Assembly (NCBI GenBank): GCA_947632155.1
Contig: CANROF010000004.1
Coordinates: forward strand, 1 to 64,000
Reading direction: 5' to 3'
Length of the DNA: 64,000 nt
DNA from: an uncultured Oscillospiraceae bacterium
Lineage (GTDB): Bacteria > Bacillota > Clostridia > Oscillospirales > Oscillospiraceae
Shown here: piece by piece, positions 26,803-34,905 of the stretch
Numbering within the stretch: position 1 is the first letter of the stretch
Layout of the letters: each line of letters starts with the position of its first letter
Position numbers and translations under genes: made by a program
The notes under the pieces: model-generated
Told to the model about the DNA's origin: nothing
What the model saw: only the letters and a program-made list of their open reading frames with translations
Databases searched by the model: none

Positions 26803-28299
26803 TCATCTCCAATAGCGCCAGGGAAGCTCATCCCAGGGTATCATGTAAAGGTTTGTGTTCCTCCCCTGCTTTCTGTGGGCCATCTCAAGCTCGGTGTCGA
26901 ACATATAGCGGGTGCCGTCCATGACGATCTCCACCCAGCCGTGGGGGTTGTCCGGGGAGCATCTACCGGCTACGGCCAGAGCGTCATACCCGAGCTGCCG
27001 CGCCAGGAACTCAAAGACGGAGGCGTAGCAGTAGCAGTTGCCCCGCTTTGTGGAGAACATGGTGGTGGCCTCCTGAATGTCCCAGCCCGTGGCGCCGGTG
27101 GCGTAGTAGTTGCGGGTGAGGTATGTAAAGCTGTCGCGGGTGTAGAGATACGCGGCCCGCAGCTTCTCAAGGGACGTCATCTCGGGCGTTACGATCTCGC
27201 TCAGGACCGCCTTGACGCTGCTGTCGATGAACGTGTCGCCGCTGGTGTAGAGGCCGTCGGCGCCGAAGTAGAGATATCCGGAGTATGCGTTTCTCAGCGG
27301 GTTCCCGTCAGCGCCGATGCAGTAGAAGTCAAGGCCGGTGAAGTAAAGGCCCTCGGGCCTTTTAAGGGGGCCGGTGTCGCCGGAGATCCACTTGCCGTCC
27401 TCGCCGTGGGCGTGGCTGAGGGATGCCTCGATGATATTATAATACGCCCAGTGGGTGGAAAAGACGTCGGAAAAGGGGGAGAAATAAAAGCCTGCCAGAT
27501 ATTCCTGGTCCGGGGCCCCGCCCAGGACCTTGTTGATAACGGTCACGGCCTCGGCCCGGGTCACGGGCCGCTCCGGGGCGAACAGGCCGCCGCCTATGCC
27601 GCTCACCCAGCCCATGGCGGCGGCGCGGTCGATCTCGGCGGCGTATTTGTGGTCCTCCGGTACGTCCGTAAAGACCGTTTCCGCTTCAGACGCGGCGTCA
27701 GGCCCCAGCATGAGCTTTACGATCATGGCGGCAAATTCGCCGCGGGCCAGATCCTCCGCTGGAGCGGCGGCGCCGTCTTCGGAGACTTCGATAACGCCCA
27801 GGGCCGCAAGATACTCCATGGCGTCGAGGTAATAGGCGTCCTCCGGAACGTCCGAAAGCTCCGCGCGCTCCTCTCCCGGCTCCTGAATGAGCCCGTAGAG
27901 CATGGCCGCGGCCTCGCAGCGGGTGACGGTCCTGTCGGGGCGGAAACTGCCGTCCTCATACCCCGCGATATAGCCCGGATGGACGCCGTCGGCGCCCTTC
28001 AGCGTGGGCGGGACGTACTCCGGCTCCGGGGGAGTCTCGGGCTCCTGGCCGTCTTCCGGGTCCTCCGGCGTCTCAATGCCGCCGTCGCCGGGAACATCGG
28101 CGTCCTCTGCGTCCCCGGTATCCTCTCCGTCCTGGCCGGACGTATCCCCGGTATCGTGGACCTCCCCCGGCGCGGGCTCCCCGTCAGGCTCCTGGCCGGA
28201 GTCGCTGCCGGTGGCCGAGACGCACACGGACAGCACGCCCAAAAGCAGCGCGATGCTCAGGATGATCACGCCGATTTTTCGAAATGTATCACTCAACAT
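26803..28299 (-). CDS. SLH-domain protein with transglutaminase-like catalytic domain
   Basis: A 498-residue secreted protein: signal peptide (about 8-29), acidic Pro/Gly/Glu linker (30-100), two to three SLH modules (about 105-300; GYEDGSFRPDRTVTRCEAAA is the first), then a transglutaminase-core domain with the triad Cys422 (GNCYCYA), His453 (PHGWVE) and Asp468 (FDTE). Such domains act as peptidases or cross-linkers at the cell surface. Its first 11 bases overlap the end of the lipoprotein gene, and the VanX-like gene starts 10 bases after it, so all are cotranscribed. SLH domains place it on the cell wall. Confidence 0.85.
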   Translation of the reverse strand: MLSDTFRKIGVIILSIALLLGVLSVCVSATGSDSGQEPDGEPAPGEVHDTGDTSGQDGEDTGDAEDADVPGDGGIETPEDPEDGQEPETPPEPEYVPPTLKGADGVHPGYIAGYEDGSFRPDRTVTRCEAAAMLYGLIQEPGEERAELSDVPEDAYYLDAMEYLAALGVIEVSEDGAAAPAEDLARGEFAAMIVKLMLGPDAASEAETVFTDVPEDHKYAAEIDRAAAMGWVSGIGGGLFAPERPVTRAEAVTVINKVLGGAPDQEYLAGFYFSPFSDVFSTHWAYYNIIEASLSHAHGEDGKWISGDTGPLKRPEGLYFTGLDFYCIGADGNPLRNAYSGYLYFGADGLYTSGDTFIDSSVKAVLSEIVTPEMTSLEKLRAAYLYTRDSFTYLTRNYYATGATGWDIQEATTMFSTKRGNCYCYASVFEFLARQLGYDALAVAGRCSPDNPHGWVEIVMDGTRYMFDTELEMAHRKQGRNTNLYMIPWDELPWRYWR

Positions 28300-29089
28300 A
28301 CGTTATGACCTCCGACTCAGCGGTCTTTTCTGTGTATACTGTAAAGCCGTCATAATACAGCATGCCGCCCTCGCCGTCCACAAGACAGCTCGGCGCGTAA
28401 GCCGACGACGCCGGCTCCCCTATCGCCGCGATGAGGTCGCTGAGGGTGGAGCCCATCATGGACTCGGCAATGGCGCGCATCTCCTCGGTAGTGAGCTTCG
28501 GCGGCTCCGGCTCCGACGGAGGCGGCTCATTGGCCGGGGGCGGCTCCACAGGCGGTTCCTCCGCGGGGGGATCCTCAACAGGCGGCTCCTGCGCCGGCGG
28601 GTCGTCGTGAGGGGGCTCCTGCGCCGGGGGCCGTTCCTCCTGCCCGGAGGGGTCATCTTCGCCGGGGTCAGGCGTTTCCGGGCCGTTCCCCTCTCCGTTC
28701 CCCCCGGCAGCGGGGGTGTCCGGTGTGTCCGGGGTGTCCGGGGTGTCCGGGGCGTCCGGCCCGCCGGTACCGCCGGGCTGGGGCTCTGAGCCTGTGACAT
28801 CGGAGGGAGTCTGGGGGGCCGCATCCGGGTCCTGCGCGTCTCCGCCGGGCACCGTGGCATCCGGGGTATGGTCCGCCGGAGGCGTATCCGGCGGCATCTC
28901 CGCCCCGGGGCCCTGGGGCTCCGGGCCATCCGGGGGCGTTTGCCCGTCACGGAGCACCGTGAGATTGGCAAGGCCCACGCCGTAGTCGGGCTCCGGCTCC
29001 GCCGGCGCGCCCACCGTTATCCTTACCGCGCAGGAGGCCAGCGACAGCATGAGCGCCGCTGTCAGCGCTATGGCTAAGGTCCTTCTCAT
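28289..29089 (-). CDS. Proline-rich lipoprotein
   Basis: A 266-residue protein with a lipoprotein signal ending in LASC (Cys20). Residues 30-200 are low-complexity Pro/Glu/Asp/Gly sequence with PDT triplets and EPP repeats, which would act as a wall-spanning stalk. The C-terminal 65 residues (TTEEMRAIAESMMGSTLSDLI onward) form a small globular domain ending with YYDGFTVYT. That end resembles the small SmpA/BamE-like or DUF4-type lipoprotein folds only vaguely, so no function is given. It sits 27 bases after the DHHW gene and overlaps the transglutaminase gene. Confidence 0.75.
   Translation of the reverse strand: MRRTLAIALTAALMLSLASCAVRITVGAPAEPEPDYGVGLANLTVLRDGQTPPDGPEPQGPGAEMPPDTPPADHTPDATVPGGDAQDPDAAPQTPSDVTGSEPQPGGTGGPDAPDTPDTPDTPDTPAAGGNGEGNGPETPDPGEDDPSGQEERPPAQEPPHDDPPAQEPPVEDPPAEEPPVEPPPANEPPPSEPEPPKLTTEEMRAIAESMMGSTLSDLIAAIGEPASSAYAPSCLVDGEGGMLYYDGFTVYTEKTAESEVITYVE
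28714..28759. repeat. Tandem 9-bp repeat encoding Pro-Asp-Thr units
   Basis: Five near-identical GGTGTCCGG units on the plus strand encode the PDT run of the lipoprotein stalk on the minus strand. Such repeats vary in number by slippage; a change by whole units keeps the frame. Confidence 0.7.
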
Positions 29090-29116
29090 ACGTAAACCTC
29101 CGAGTTGAAATGATAC

Positions 29117-30448
29117 TTATACGGCGGCGTAGGAAACAAGCTCCCCGCCGGTGAAGAAGGCCACCAGCCAGGGCCCCCCGGCCGCCGGAAGAAGCGCCGT
29201 GAAGCCATCGCGGGTGAGGACGGCCTCAAAGACCGCCTCGCCGTTGGATATGTACACGGGTGAGTCGGCGTCAGGCTCCGCCGGGAGCGTCCCGGAGACT
29301 ACGGCATAGCCCGGGGTGTCGGAGTCGTTGGCGGCGACCCGAAGCTGACCCGCCGTTTGGGCGGGCAGCGCGATCTCCCGCGCCGGCGCGGGGACCACGG
29401 GCGCGTAGTCCAAAAGGTAGCCGATATTCCGCTCCACAAGCTCGATGATGACCGCATCCGCGCCCAGCTCCCCGGCCAGGGTCATGTCGTAGGAGGGGGA
29501 CCGGCTGAAGCGGGCCGTTCCGTAGGAGGCCGCCAGATACGGGAAGAGGTCGTTGCCGAAGGAGTCGCGGTAGCAGAGAAGCGTGCCTCCGGCATCGCTT
29601 TCGGTGTTGATCACAATGCTGTCGGGCCGGGTGCCGCCCTGTCCAAAGGTGAACACGGGCACATTTACGGGAGAGAGGTCGTTTTCCCTGTCCCTGGCCG
29701 CGGGATAGAGCATCTCAAAAAGGTCCCCGGAGTGGGGCTCCGGCGCAAATTCACCGGAAAAAAAGGCGCTCTCCCGCCCCAGGGCCGCGTTGAGGCTGTC
29801 GGCGGCCAGGGCGGCTCCGCGACTTGTCCAGTGGGAGTCGTGGGCGAAGTACAGCGCCTCCTCCTCCCCCGCGAAGACCTCAAAAAGGTCGAGATACGTG
29901 ACGCCCATGGCGTCCAGAAGCCCGTAGAGCTTTCCGCTGTCCCGCTCCCCGGGCGCAAGAAGCGTACGCATATACTGGGGGTAGAGCGAATTTTTGTTGG
30001 GGGCCAGGGTGAAGAGGAAGTCTATCCCCTGCCCGCGGCAGTATTCCTCCAGGAGGCTCACATTTTTAGCCGCGGCGAAGAGCTCCCTGCCGCTAAGTCC
30101 GTTGACGCCGGCGTAGTCGTCCATCGTCTCGCCGAAAAAGAGCCAGCCGTCCTGACCCACGACCACGTCGTCGGAGTTAGCGGTCCCGAGGACCGCGGCG
30201 GAGAGCCGCCTTCCGGCGGTTATGAGCTCCTGGCGGGCGAAAAAGCGGTCCTCCAGATACGCCCGGGTGTCGGCAAGGAGCGCGAAATTGGTCCCGGACC
30301 CGGCACGAAGGCGCGGCGGCTGGGCCAATATCTCGTTGACCCCCGCCTCCGAGGGCCCAAAGAGGGCCATCCCCACGGACGGGACAAGACACATGAGCAA
30401 TATGACGGCCACAAATACGATGGCGGCGATTTTTTCTGTTTTTTCCAT
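29117..30448 (-). CDS. DHHW-family / AlgJ-like SGNH protein for polymer O-acylation
   Basis: A 443-residue protein with an N-terminal membrane anchor (about 7-27). The external domain has VVGQDGWLFF (97-105), the DSHW signature (204-207) followed by TSRG, and RDSFGND with Ser296 as the likely nucleophile. These are hallmarks of the AlgX/AlgJ/DHHW group that transfers acetyl groups to polysaccharides outside the membrane, handed over by an MBOAT partner. The MBOAT gene lies nine bases upstream, as in alginate and other O-acetylation loci. The substrate is probably a wall polymer, not determined. Confidence 0.85.
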   Translation of the reverse strand: MEKTEKIAAIVFVAVILLMCLVPSVGMALFGPSEAGVNEILAQPPRLRAGSGTNFALLADTRAYLEDRFFARQELITAGRRLSAAVLGTANSDDVVVGQDGWLFFGETMDDYAGVNGLSGRELFAAAKNVSLLEEYCRGQGIDFLFTLAPNKNSLYPQYMRTLLAPGERDSGKLYGLLDAMGVTYLDLFEVFAGEEEALYFAHDSHWTSRGAALAADSLNAALGRESAFFSGEFAPEPHSGDLFEMLYPAARDRENDLSPVNVPVFTFGQGGTRPDSIVINTESDAGGTLLCYRDSFGNDLFPYLAASYGTARFSRSPSYDMTLAGELGADAVIIELVERNIGYLLDYAPVVPAPAREIALPAQTAGQLRVAANDSDTPGYAVVSGTLPAEPDADSPVYISNGEAVFEAVLTRDGFTALLPAAGGPWLVAFFTGGELVSYAAV

Positions 30449-30457
30449 CGGTCTACC

Positions 30458-31888
30458 TCAAAATTGGGCGTAGATGAAGGGCGAAAAGCCCCCGGCGGCC
30501 AGCTCCGCCGCGCACAGCGCGAACAGCCCGGCGTACAGGACGTACCGGAGCACCGGCGTCCACTTGCCGCTGACGCGCGCGGCAAAGGCCCCGGCGCAGG
30601 GCATGGAAAAGGCGATGCCCAGGGCCAGCATCAGGATGCTCCGGGCGCTCATGAGCTGCGCCAGCAGCGCCGTCCCCTCCCGGGTGAAGCGGAAGCCCGC
30701 GAACATGGCGCCGATCATCCGGAAGCCCTGTCCGGCGTCGGCGGCCCTGAACATCACAAAGCCGACGGTCACCGCAAGGAGCGTATAGACGCGGCTCAGC
30801 ACCGCGCCGGCCCTGTGCTCCCGCCATTTGGGGACGTTCAGGAGCTTCAGGCTCTCCAGCGCCGCAAGGACCCCGTGCCACACGCCCCACAGTATGAACG
30901 TGAGCCCGAAGCCGTGCCACAGTCCGCACAGGGCAAAGACGATGAATTTGTTGACCGCCGTGCGGTATTTCCCCTTTCGGTTGCCGCCAAGGGGGATGTA
31001 GAGATAATCCTTGAACCACCCGGACAGGCTCATGTGCCACCGCCGCCAGAAGTCGGTTATGGAGACTGCCGTGTAGGGATAATTGAAGTTCTCCGGCGAG
31101 GTGAAGCCGAACACCCCGGCAAGGCCGATGGCCATATCGGAGTAGCCGGAAAAATCGAAAAAGAGCTGAATAGAATAGGCCGCGGCCCCCGCCCAGGCGA
31201 GGCGGATATCGGCGCCGCCCCCGAAGCCAAAGACCGCGTCCGCGATCTTCCCGGCGGCTCCGGCCAGCAGGAGCTTCTTCCCCAGGCCACGGATGAGGCG
31301 GGTGAGGCCCTCCGCGGCGCGCGGAAAGCTCACCTCGCGCCCGTCGAGCTGGGCGGCGAAATCGTGATACCGGGAGATGGGGCCGGAGACGATCTCCGGG
31401 AGGAAGGAGACGTAAAGGAGAAAGCGGAAAAAGTTATCCGCCGTGTTTTCCCTGTCCCTGTAGACGTCCACCGTGTAGGCCACGCACTTGAAAGCGAAGA
31501 ACGATACGCCCAGCGGGGCTGAGATCGTGACGGGAGAGGCGCCGGAAAAAAGGAGCCTCATTGCCGCGTCCGGGCCGATCACGGTCACGATGGCGCGCTC
31601 GGCTGTCTTAAAGGCCGCCAGAACGAGAAGGTCAAACAGAACGGCGGCCCAGAGGGCGGCCTTAGGTCTTTTATCCCGGCGTATGAGGACCCCGGCAAGG
31701 TACGTAAGACCCGCCATGAAAAGCAGTACCAAAAGGTCGAACAGGCGCCCGAAGGAATAGAAAACAAGGCCCGCGGCGAGGATGATAACATTGCGGGCTT
31801 TTAAGTTCTTTACAGCGAAATAAAGGATAAAGAGGACCGGGAAGAAGAAAAGCAGGAAAAAGGCCGAGTCGAACGACACTTGCTCCAC
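30458..31888 (-). CDS. MBOAT-family membrane O-acyltransferase (AlgI/DltB-like)
   Basis: A 476-residue protein with about 11 membrane helices. The AlgI-type core is clear: FFAFKCVAYTVDVYR, PEIVSGPI, FWRRWHMSLSGWFKDYLYIP (280-299), GGNRKG, and the catalytic His325 in GLWHG with His338 nearby. The enzyme moves an acyl group from a cytoplasmic donor across the membrane to the DHHW partner encoded nine bases downstream. It is the first gene of a five-gene surface locus. Copy 2 of the 161-bp element lies 22 bases upstream of its start and may separate it from, or have replaced, the original promoter. Confidence 0.92.
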   Translation of the reverse strand: MEQVSFDSAFFLLFFFPVLFILYFAVKNLKARNVIILAAGLVFYSFGRLFDLLVLLFMAGLTYLAGVLIRRDKRPKAALWAAVLFDLLVLAAFKTAERAIVTVIGPDAAMRLLFSGASPVTISAPLGVSFFAFKCVAYTVDVYRDRENTADNFFRFLLYVSFLPEIVSGPISRYHDFAAQLDGREVSFPRAAEGLTRLIRGLGKKLLLAGAAGKIADAVFGFGGGADIRLAWAGAAAYSIQLFFDFSGYSDMAIGLAGVFGFTSPENFNYPYTAVSITDFWRRWHMSLSGWFKDYLYIPLGGNRKGKYRTAVNKFIVFALCGLWHGFGLTFILWGVWHGVLAALESLKLLNVPKWREHRAGAVLSRVYTLLAVTVGFVMFRAADAGQGFRMIGAMFAGFRFTREGTALLAQLMSARSILMLALGIAFSMPCAGAFAARVSGKWTPVLRYVLYAGLFALCAAELAAGGFSPFIYAQF

Positions 31889-31910
31889 CTCTGACGAATT
31901 TTCTTTGCTG

Positions 31911-32071
31911 ATACTAATCCCTAATCAAAAACTCCAATTCGCGACGGTCTTTTTTGCGCCATGCTTCGTCAGACGGCTTGACAATACATACAGTATTCTC
32001 TGCGCCGTCTTCCTCGCCTGACGCAAAAAATCCTCGCCGCTCGGTTGGCGTTTTTAATCAGGGATTAGTAT
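31911..32071. mobile_element. 161-bp palindromic MITE-like element, copy 2
   Basis: It is identical to copy 1 except for two bases (31998 and 32032). It occupies half of the 336-base gene-free stretch 31889-32224, upstream of the MBOAT gene. Terminal repeats extend to GATAC...GTATC here. No clear target-site duplication is seen. The rest of the stretch is AT-rich and ends with the yebC terminator. Confidence 0.8.
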
Positions 32072-32170
32072 CAGATAAAGAGTTACAATTTTGATACAAA
32101 ATAATAATAGTACGTTTGCCGAAAAAAATCAACCTTTTTTCGACACGCTTCGCGTTCTTTTGAGCGCAAT

Positions 32171-32204
32171 ATAAAAGAGGCATTGGATTTGACCAGTGCC
32201 TCTT
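32171..32204 (-). terminator. Terminator of yebC
   Basis: On the minus strand AAGAGGCA (32204-32197) pairs with TGCCTCTT (32182-32175), followed by TTAT. It lies 20 bases past the yebC stop. Confidence 0.7.
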
Positions 32205-32224
32205 AAGCGTTGTTTACGGGCGCC

Positions 32225-32965
32225 TTACTCGGCGTCCTCCCAGTTGTGCCAGACGTTCTGGATGTCGTCGTTGTCGTCCATGAGCTCCAGCATTTTTTCG
32301 AATTTCTTGATGTTCTCCTCGTCGGTGAGCTTGATATAGTTCTGGGGGACCATCTCCACCTGGGCGGAGACGAATTTGTACTTTTTGCCCTCCAGCGCCT
32401 CAAGGACGGCGGGGAAATCGTCGGGGCTGGTGTAGACCTCAAAAGTCTCCCCCTCCGCGGACATGTCCTCGGCTCCGGCCTCCAGCGCGTCCATCATGAC
32501 GGTGTCCTCGTCGTAGTCCTCGTCCTCGTTGTCGATGATGATGACGCCCTTCTTCTCAAAGGACCAACTGACACACCCGGCGGCGCCCATATTTCCGCCG
32601 TACTTGTCGAAGAGGTGGCGGACCTCGGAGGCAGTGCGGTTGCGGTTGTCGGTCATGGCGTCCACGATGACGGCCACGCCCTCGGGCCCGTAGCCCTCAT
32701 AGGTGACGGACTCGTAGTTGTCGCCGCCGGCGCTGCCCGCGGCCTTCTCCAGGGTGCGCTTTATGTTGTCGTTGGGCATATTGGCGGCCTTGGCCTTGGC
32801 GATGACGGTGGCAAGGCGGGAGTTGTTGGCCGGGTCAGCGGAACCGCCGCCCTCCTTCACCGCCACGATCATCTCGCGGGCGATCTTTGTAAAGGCCTGG
32901 GCGCGTTTGGCGTCCGCCGCGCCCTTAGTTTTTTGTATGTTATGCCATTTGGAGTGTCCTGACAT
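32225..32965 (-). CDS. yebC: YebC/PmpR-family regulatory protein
   Basis: A 246-residue TACO1-like protein beginning MSGHSKWHNIQ, with the family motifs ANMPNDNIKRTLEKAAG and YEGYGPEGVAV, and GGNMGAAGCVSWSFEKKG. It acts as a translation or transcription factor; recent work links YebC proteins to ribosome stalling at proline stretches, which may be relevant given the many proline-rich proteins here (inference). ATG 32965 has GGAAGGT five bases upstream. The acidic C-terminus is typical. It is monocistronic with its own promoter and terminator. Confidence 0.95.
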   Translation of the reverse strand: MSGHSKWHNIQKTKGAADAKRAQAFTKIAREMIVAVKEGGGSADPANNSRLATVIAKAKAANMPNDNIKRTLEKAAGSAGGDNYESVTYEGYGPEGVAVIVDAMTDNRNRTASEVRHLFDKYGGNMGAAGCVSWSFEKKGVIIIDNEDEDYDEDTVMMDALEAGAEDMSAEGETFEVYTSPDDFPAVLEALEGKKYKFVSAQVEMVPQNYIKLTDEENIKKFEKMLELMDDNDDIQNVWHNWEDAE

Positions 32966-32999
32966 GGTATACCTTCCTTCCGTGTACACAGATAAGGAT

Positions 33000-33028
33000 A
33001 GTATAGCACAAATATTTTCCTTTGGCAA
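33000..33028 (-). promoter_or_regulatory. Sigma-A promoter of yebC
   Basis: On the minus strand TTGCCA (33028-33023), a 17-base spacer, and TATACT (33005-33000). Confidence 0.65.
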
Positions 33029-33059
33029 TGAATATTGACCATTTTTTTGCGCAATAATA
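33029..33059 (+). promoter_or_regulatory. Sigma-G-like promoter of the Asn/Gln-repeat gene
   Basis: TGAATA (33029-33034) matches the forespore -35 consensus fully. After 18 bases AATAATA (33053-33059) matches CATACTA at five of seven positions. Transcription would start near 33066, just before the RBS. No sigma-A boxes with proper spacing are present. Confidence 0.45.
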
Positions 33060-33084
33060 AAGTCAATCGCAGGAGGTGAGCGAA

Positions 33085-33231
33085 ATGGCCAATCAGCAGA
33101 ACAACAATCAGCGCAACAACCAGCAGCAGAACAATAACCAGCGCAATAACCAGCAGCAGAACAATAACCAGCGCAATAACCAGCAGCAGAACAACCAGCA
33201 AAACAATCAGCAAAACAACAACCAGCGGTAA
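33085..33231 (+). CDS. 48-residue Asn/Gln-repeat protein, possible gamma-type small acid-soluble spore protein
   Basis: A small gene with a near-perfect RBS (AGGAGGTGAG, 33071-33080) five bases before ATG. The protein starts MANQQ, then carries three exact ten-residue repeats NNNQRNNQQQ (residues 6-35) and a degenerate tail ending NNNQR. Forty-two of 48 residues are Asn or Gln and four are Arg. A strong terminator follows three bases after the stop. A sigma-G-like promoter precedes it. B. subtilis SspE (gamma-SASP), a Gln/Asn-rich repeat protein made in the forespore, is the nearest known type, but the match is in composition and context only. The opposite strand is open but hydrophobic nonsense. 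Confidence 0.7.
   Translation: MANQQNNNQRNNQQQNNNQRNNQQQNNNQRNNQQQNNQQNNQQNNNQR
33100..33189 (+). repeat. Three tandem 30-bp repeats inside the Asn/Gln gene
   Basis: Each unit encodes NNNQRNNQQQ. The second and third units are nearly identical at DNA level, while the first uses other Asn codons, so the array grew recently by duplication. Confidence 0.8.
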
Positions 33232-33233
33232 GA

Positions 33234-33275
33234 ACTTTAAGGGGGCCTTTCGGTCCCCTTAAGTGTTTTTTATTT
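33234..33275 (+). terminator. Terminator of the Asn/Gln-repeat gene
   Basis: ACTTTAAGGGGGCC and GGTCCCCTTAAGTG form a long stem around TTTC, followed by six T (33266-33271). It may also serve the converging SPOCS gene. Confidence 0.85.
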
Positions 33276-33291
33276 GGAAATCGTTACATAT

Positions 33292-34815
33292 TCAGCATTT
33301 CGGTATCAGGAGGACGGCGCCGGGCTCCGGGTCCGCCCCGGGCTCCAGGCCGTTCGTCTCACGTATGAGCTCCACGGTGGAAAGGTGCGCCTTGGCCAGC
33401 TCCCAGAGGCTCCGGGAGCCGTATCGCGTCATCACCACGGAGGGCATTCCGGTGGTGTCGAGGGGGGCGCCTTCGTCGATCTCCACGCTCTCCACGCGGG
33501 TGAGCGTCCGGCGCGAAAAGCGGGTGACGGTGAGCTCCAGCGGCACCCGCGCGTCGATGGACCCGTCGGTGACCGCGGTGAAAATATCCCCGCTGAAGGC
33601 GACCTCCACACCCGCGCCTGTCACGCCGTCGCCCAGGGAGCACTCCAGCTCCGCGCGCTTCACCGCGGACAGAATCTCTCCGGACGGGTCGGTGTATATG
33701 GCCTCCACGGCAAAGGAGGCGCGGCATTCGGCTCCACCGGCGCCGGTATCCGTTGTCAGGGCCGTGAGACGCGCCGTGACGGCGTGTATGTCCGTGGGCC
33801 GGCCGGATACGGGTATGGAGGCGGCCAGCGTCTCGGTGACGGTGTCCCGGCCCTCCAGGCACTCCAGCTCGCAGTCCGAAACGGAGGGCTTCAGCTCAAA
33901 GCCTGTGCTGTAGACGTCCGTCACCATTCCGGCCGAGACTCTGGCGTAAGGCGTACACTGGGCCACGGCGTGTATCTCCAGCGACAGCGTCTCGGCGCCC
34001 GAGTCGTCGGTGAGGCTCCGGGATATGTACGCCCCGGTGAGACACAGCACCGTGTCGATGTCCGTCACGTCCCCCGTGGCGTCCGTGTCCACCACCTGGG
34101 AGAATGGCGACGTCACGCTCTCCCGGCACAGCTTCCCGCTGTCCCGGGCCTCAAAAAGTATGTCGGTCCTGGCGGAGCCCTTGAGGACGGCCTTGCTGCC
34201 CACGGGCTTGGCGCTCTCCAGGGACAGGGTCACCGCGGCCCGCAGTATCTCCCCTATCGCCGGGGCCGTGGCGGGCAGGTGCGCCTCATCCGTGAATATA
34301 AACGTCTTTTCGTTCACCGCGGCTGGCAGCAGCACCGTCAGCTTATCCTCCAAAAAACAGACGCCCTCCCGCTCCCGGGGCGCGGTGTTGTAGACGCTCT
34401 CGGGGAGGTACAGCGCCGAGACGCACGCCACCTCCGCCCGGACCACGAGCTTCCGGGGATTCACCGTCCGGCTGTCCGCGGCGGTGAGGGACAGCGACGC
34501 CGTAATGAGGCAGTCCGGCGTTATGTCCGCCCCCTCGGCGGACATGGAAAAGGGCAGGCTCACATTGAGCTTTTTGACGCCCATGCCGGACTCGGGCACA
34601 TAGAGGACCGTCAGCTCCGCCACGCCCGTCACCGAGACGCGTCCGGCCTCGCAGTCCTTGCTGCGCAGGTAGGGCGTGCCATCCGTATCGAGGATCCGCA
34701 GGATATCCGGGAGCGCGTCGGGCACTATGACCTCGATCGTCTCCTCCTTCGTAAACCTCCGCCTGAAAACAGGCCGCATGTAGCTGAGCTTATCGCTTTT
34801 AAGGTCAAGATTCAC
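33292..34815 (-). CDS. SPOCS (DUF3794) and LysM domain protein, probable spore surface protein
   Basis: A 507-residue soluble protein without signal peptide. It contains about three SPOCS/DUF3794 modules: residues 20-130, 170-290 and 310-430, each with VTGVAELTVLYV-like or AVTARLTALTTD-like strands. A C-terminal LysM domain (about 455-507) includes GSRSLWELAKAHLST and ends PGAVLLIPKC. SPOCS-LysM proteins are typical of sporulating Clostridia and are thought to bind cortex or coat layers. The start is GTG 34815 with AGGAGAG seven bases upstream. A sigma-E-like promoter 55-80 bases upstream supports mother-cell expression. Its exact role is unknown. Confidence 0.85.
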   Translation of the reverse strand: MNLDLKSDKLSYMRPVFRRRFTKEETIEVIVPDALPDILRILDTDGTPYLRSKDCEAGRVSVTGVAELTVLYVPESGMGVKKLNVSLPFSMSAEGADITPDCLITASLSLTAADSRTVNPRKLVVRAEVACVSALYLPESVYNTAPREREGVCFLEDKLTVLLPAAVNEKTFIFTDEAHLPATAPAIGEILRAAVTLSLESAKPVGSKAVLKGSARTDILFEARDSGKLCRESVTSPFSQVVDTDATGDVTDIDTVLCLTGAYISRSLTDDSGAETLSLEIHAVAQCTPYARVSAGMVTDVYSTGFELKPSVSDCELECLEGRDTVTETLAASIPVSGRPTDIHAVTARLTALTTDTGAGGAECRASFAVEAIYTDPSGEILSAVKRAELECSLGDGVTGAGVEVAFSGDIFTAVTDGSIDARVPLELTVTRFSRRTLTRVESVEIDEGAPLDTTGMPSVVMTRYGSRSLWELAKAHLSTVELIRETNGLEPGADPEPGAVLLIPKC

Positions 34816-34869
34816 CGATGCTCTCTCCTAACATCCAAATATAAAATCAAGCGCAGGGCTTATGTTAAG

Positions 34870-34898
34870 AGGATATGGGCTTTGTCCGGGGAATATGA
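34870..34898 (-). promoter_or_regulatory. Sigma-E-like promoter of the SPOCS-LysM gene
   Basis: On the minus strand TCATATT (34898-34892), a 14-base spacer, and CATATCCT (34877-34870) fit the mother-cell sigma-E consensus (k/m-ATATT, 14, CATACAnT). The predicted start site is near 34862, about 47 bases before the GTG. Confidence 0.55.
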
Positions 34899-34905
34899 CT
34901 GTTTA

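Noticed and set aside
28700..28770. Short tandem repeats in the lipoprotein gene as a regulatory or CRISPR-like feature
   Set aside because: The nine-base unit is in frame and encodes the PDT stalk, so it is a coding repeat.
29357..31522. A 721-codon plus-strand open frame opposite the DHHW and MBOAT genes
   Set aside because: No recognisable domain, no RBS, and it mirrors genes with clear catalytic motifs. The same holds for long plus-strand frames at 24657-26165, 26713-28308 and 46127-47641.
32869..33213. Hydrophobic Leu/Val/Ile-rich minus-strand frame over the Asn/Gln-repeat gene
   Set aside because: It is the reverse complement of Asn/Gln codons. It lacks an RBS, while the plus-strand gene has one plus promoter-like boxes and a terminator.
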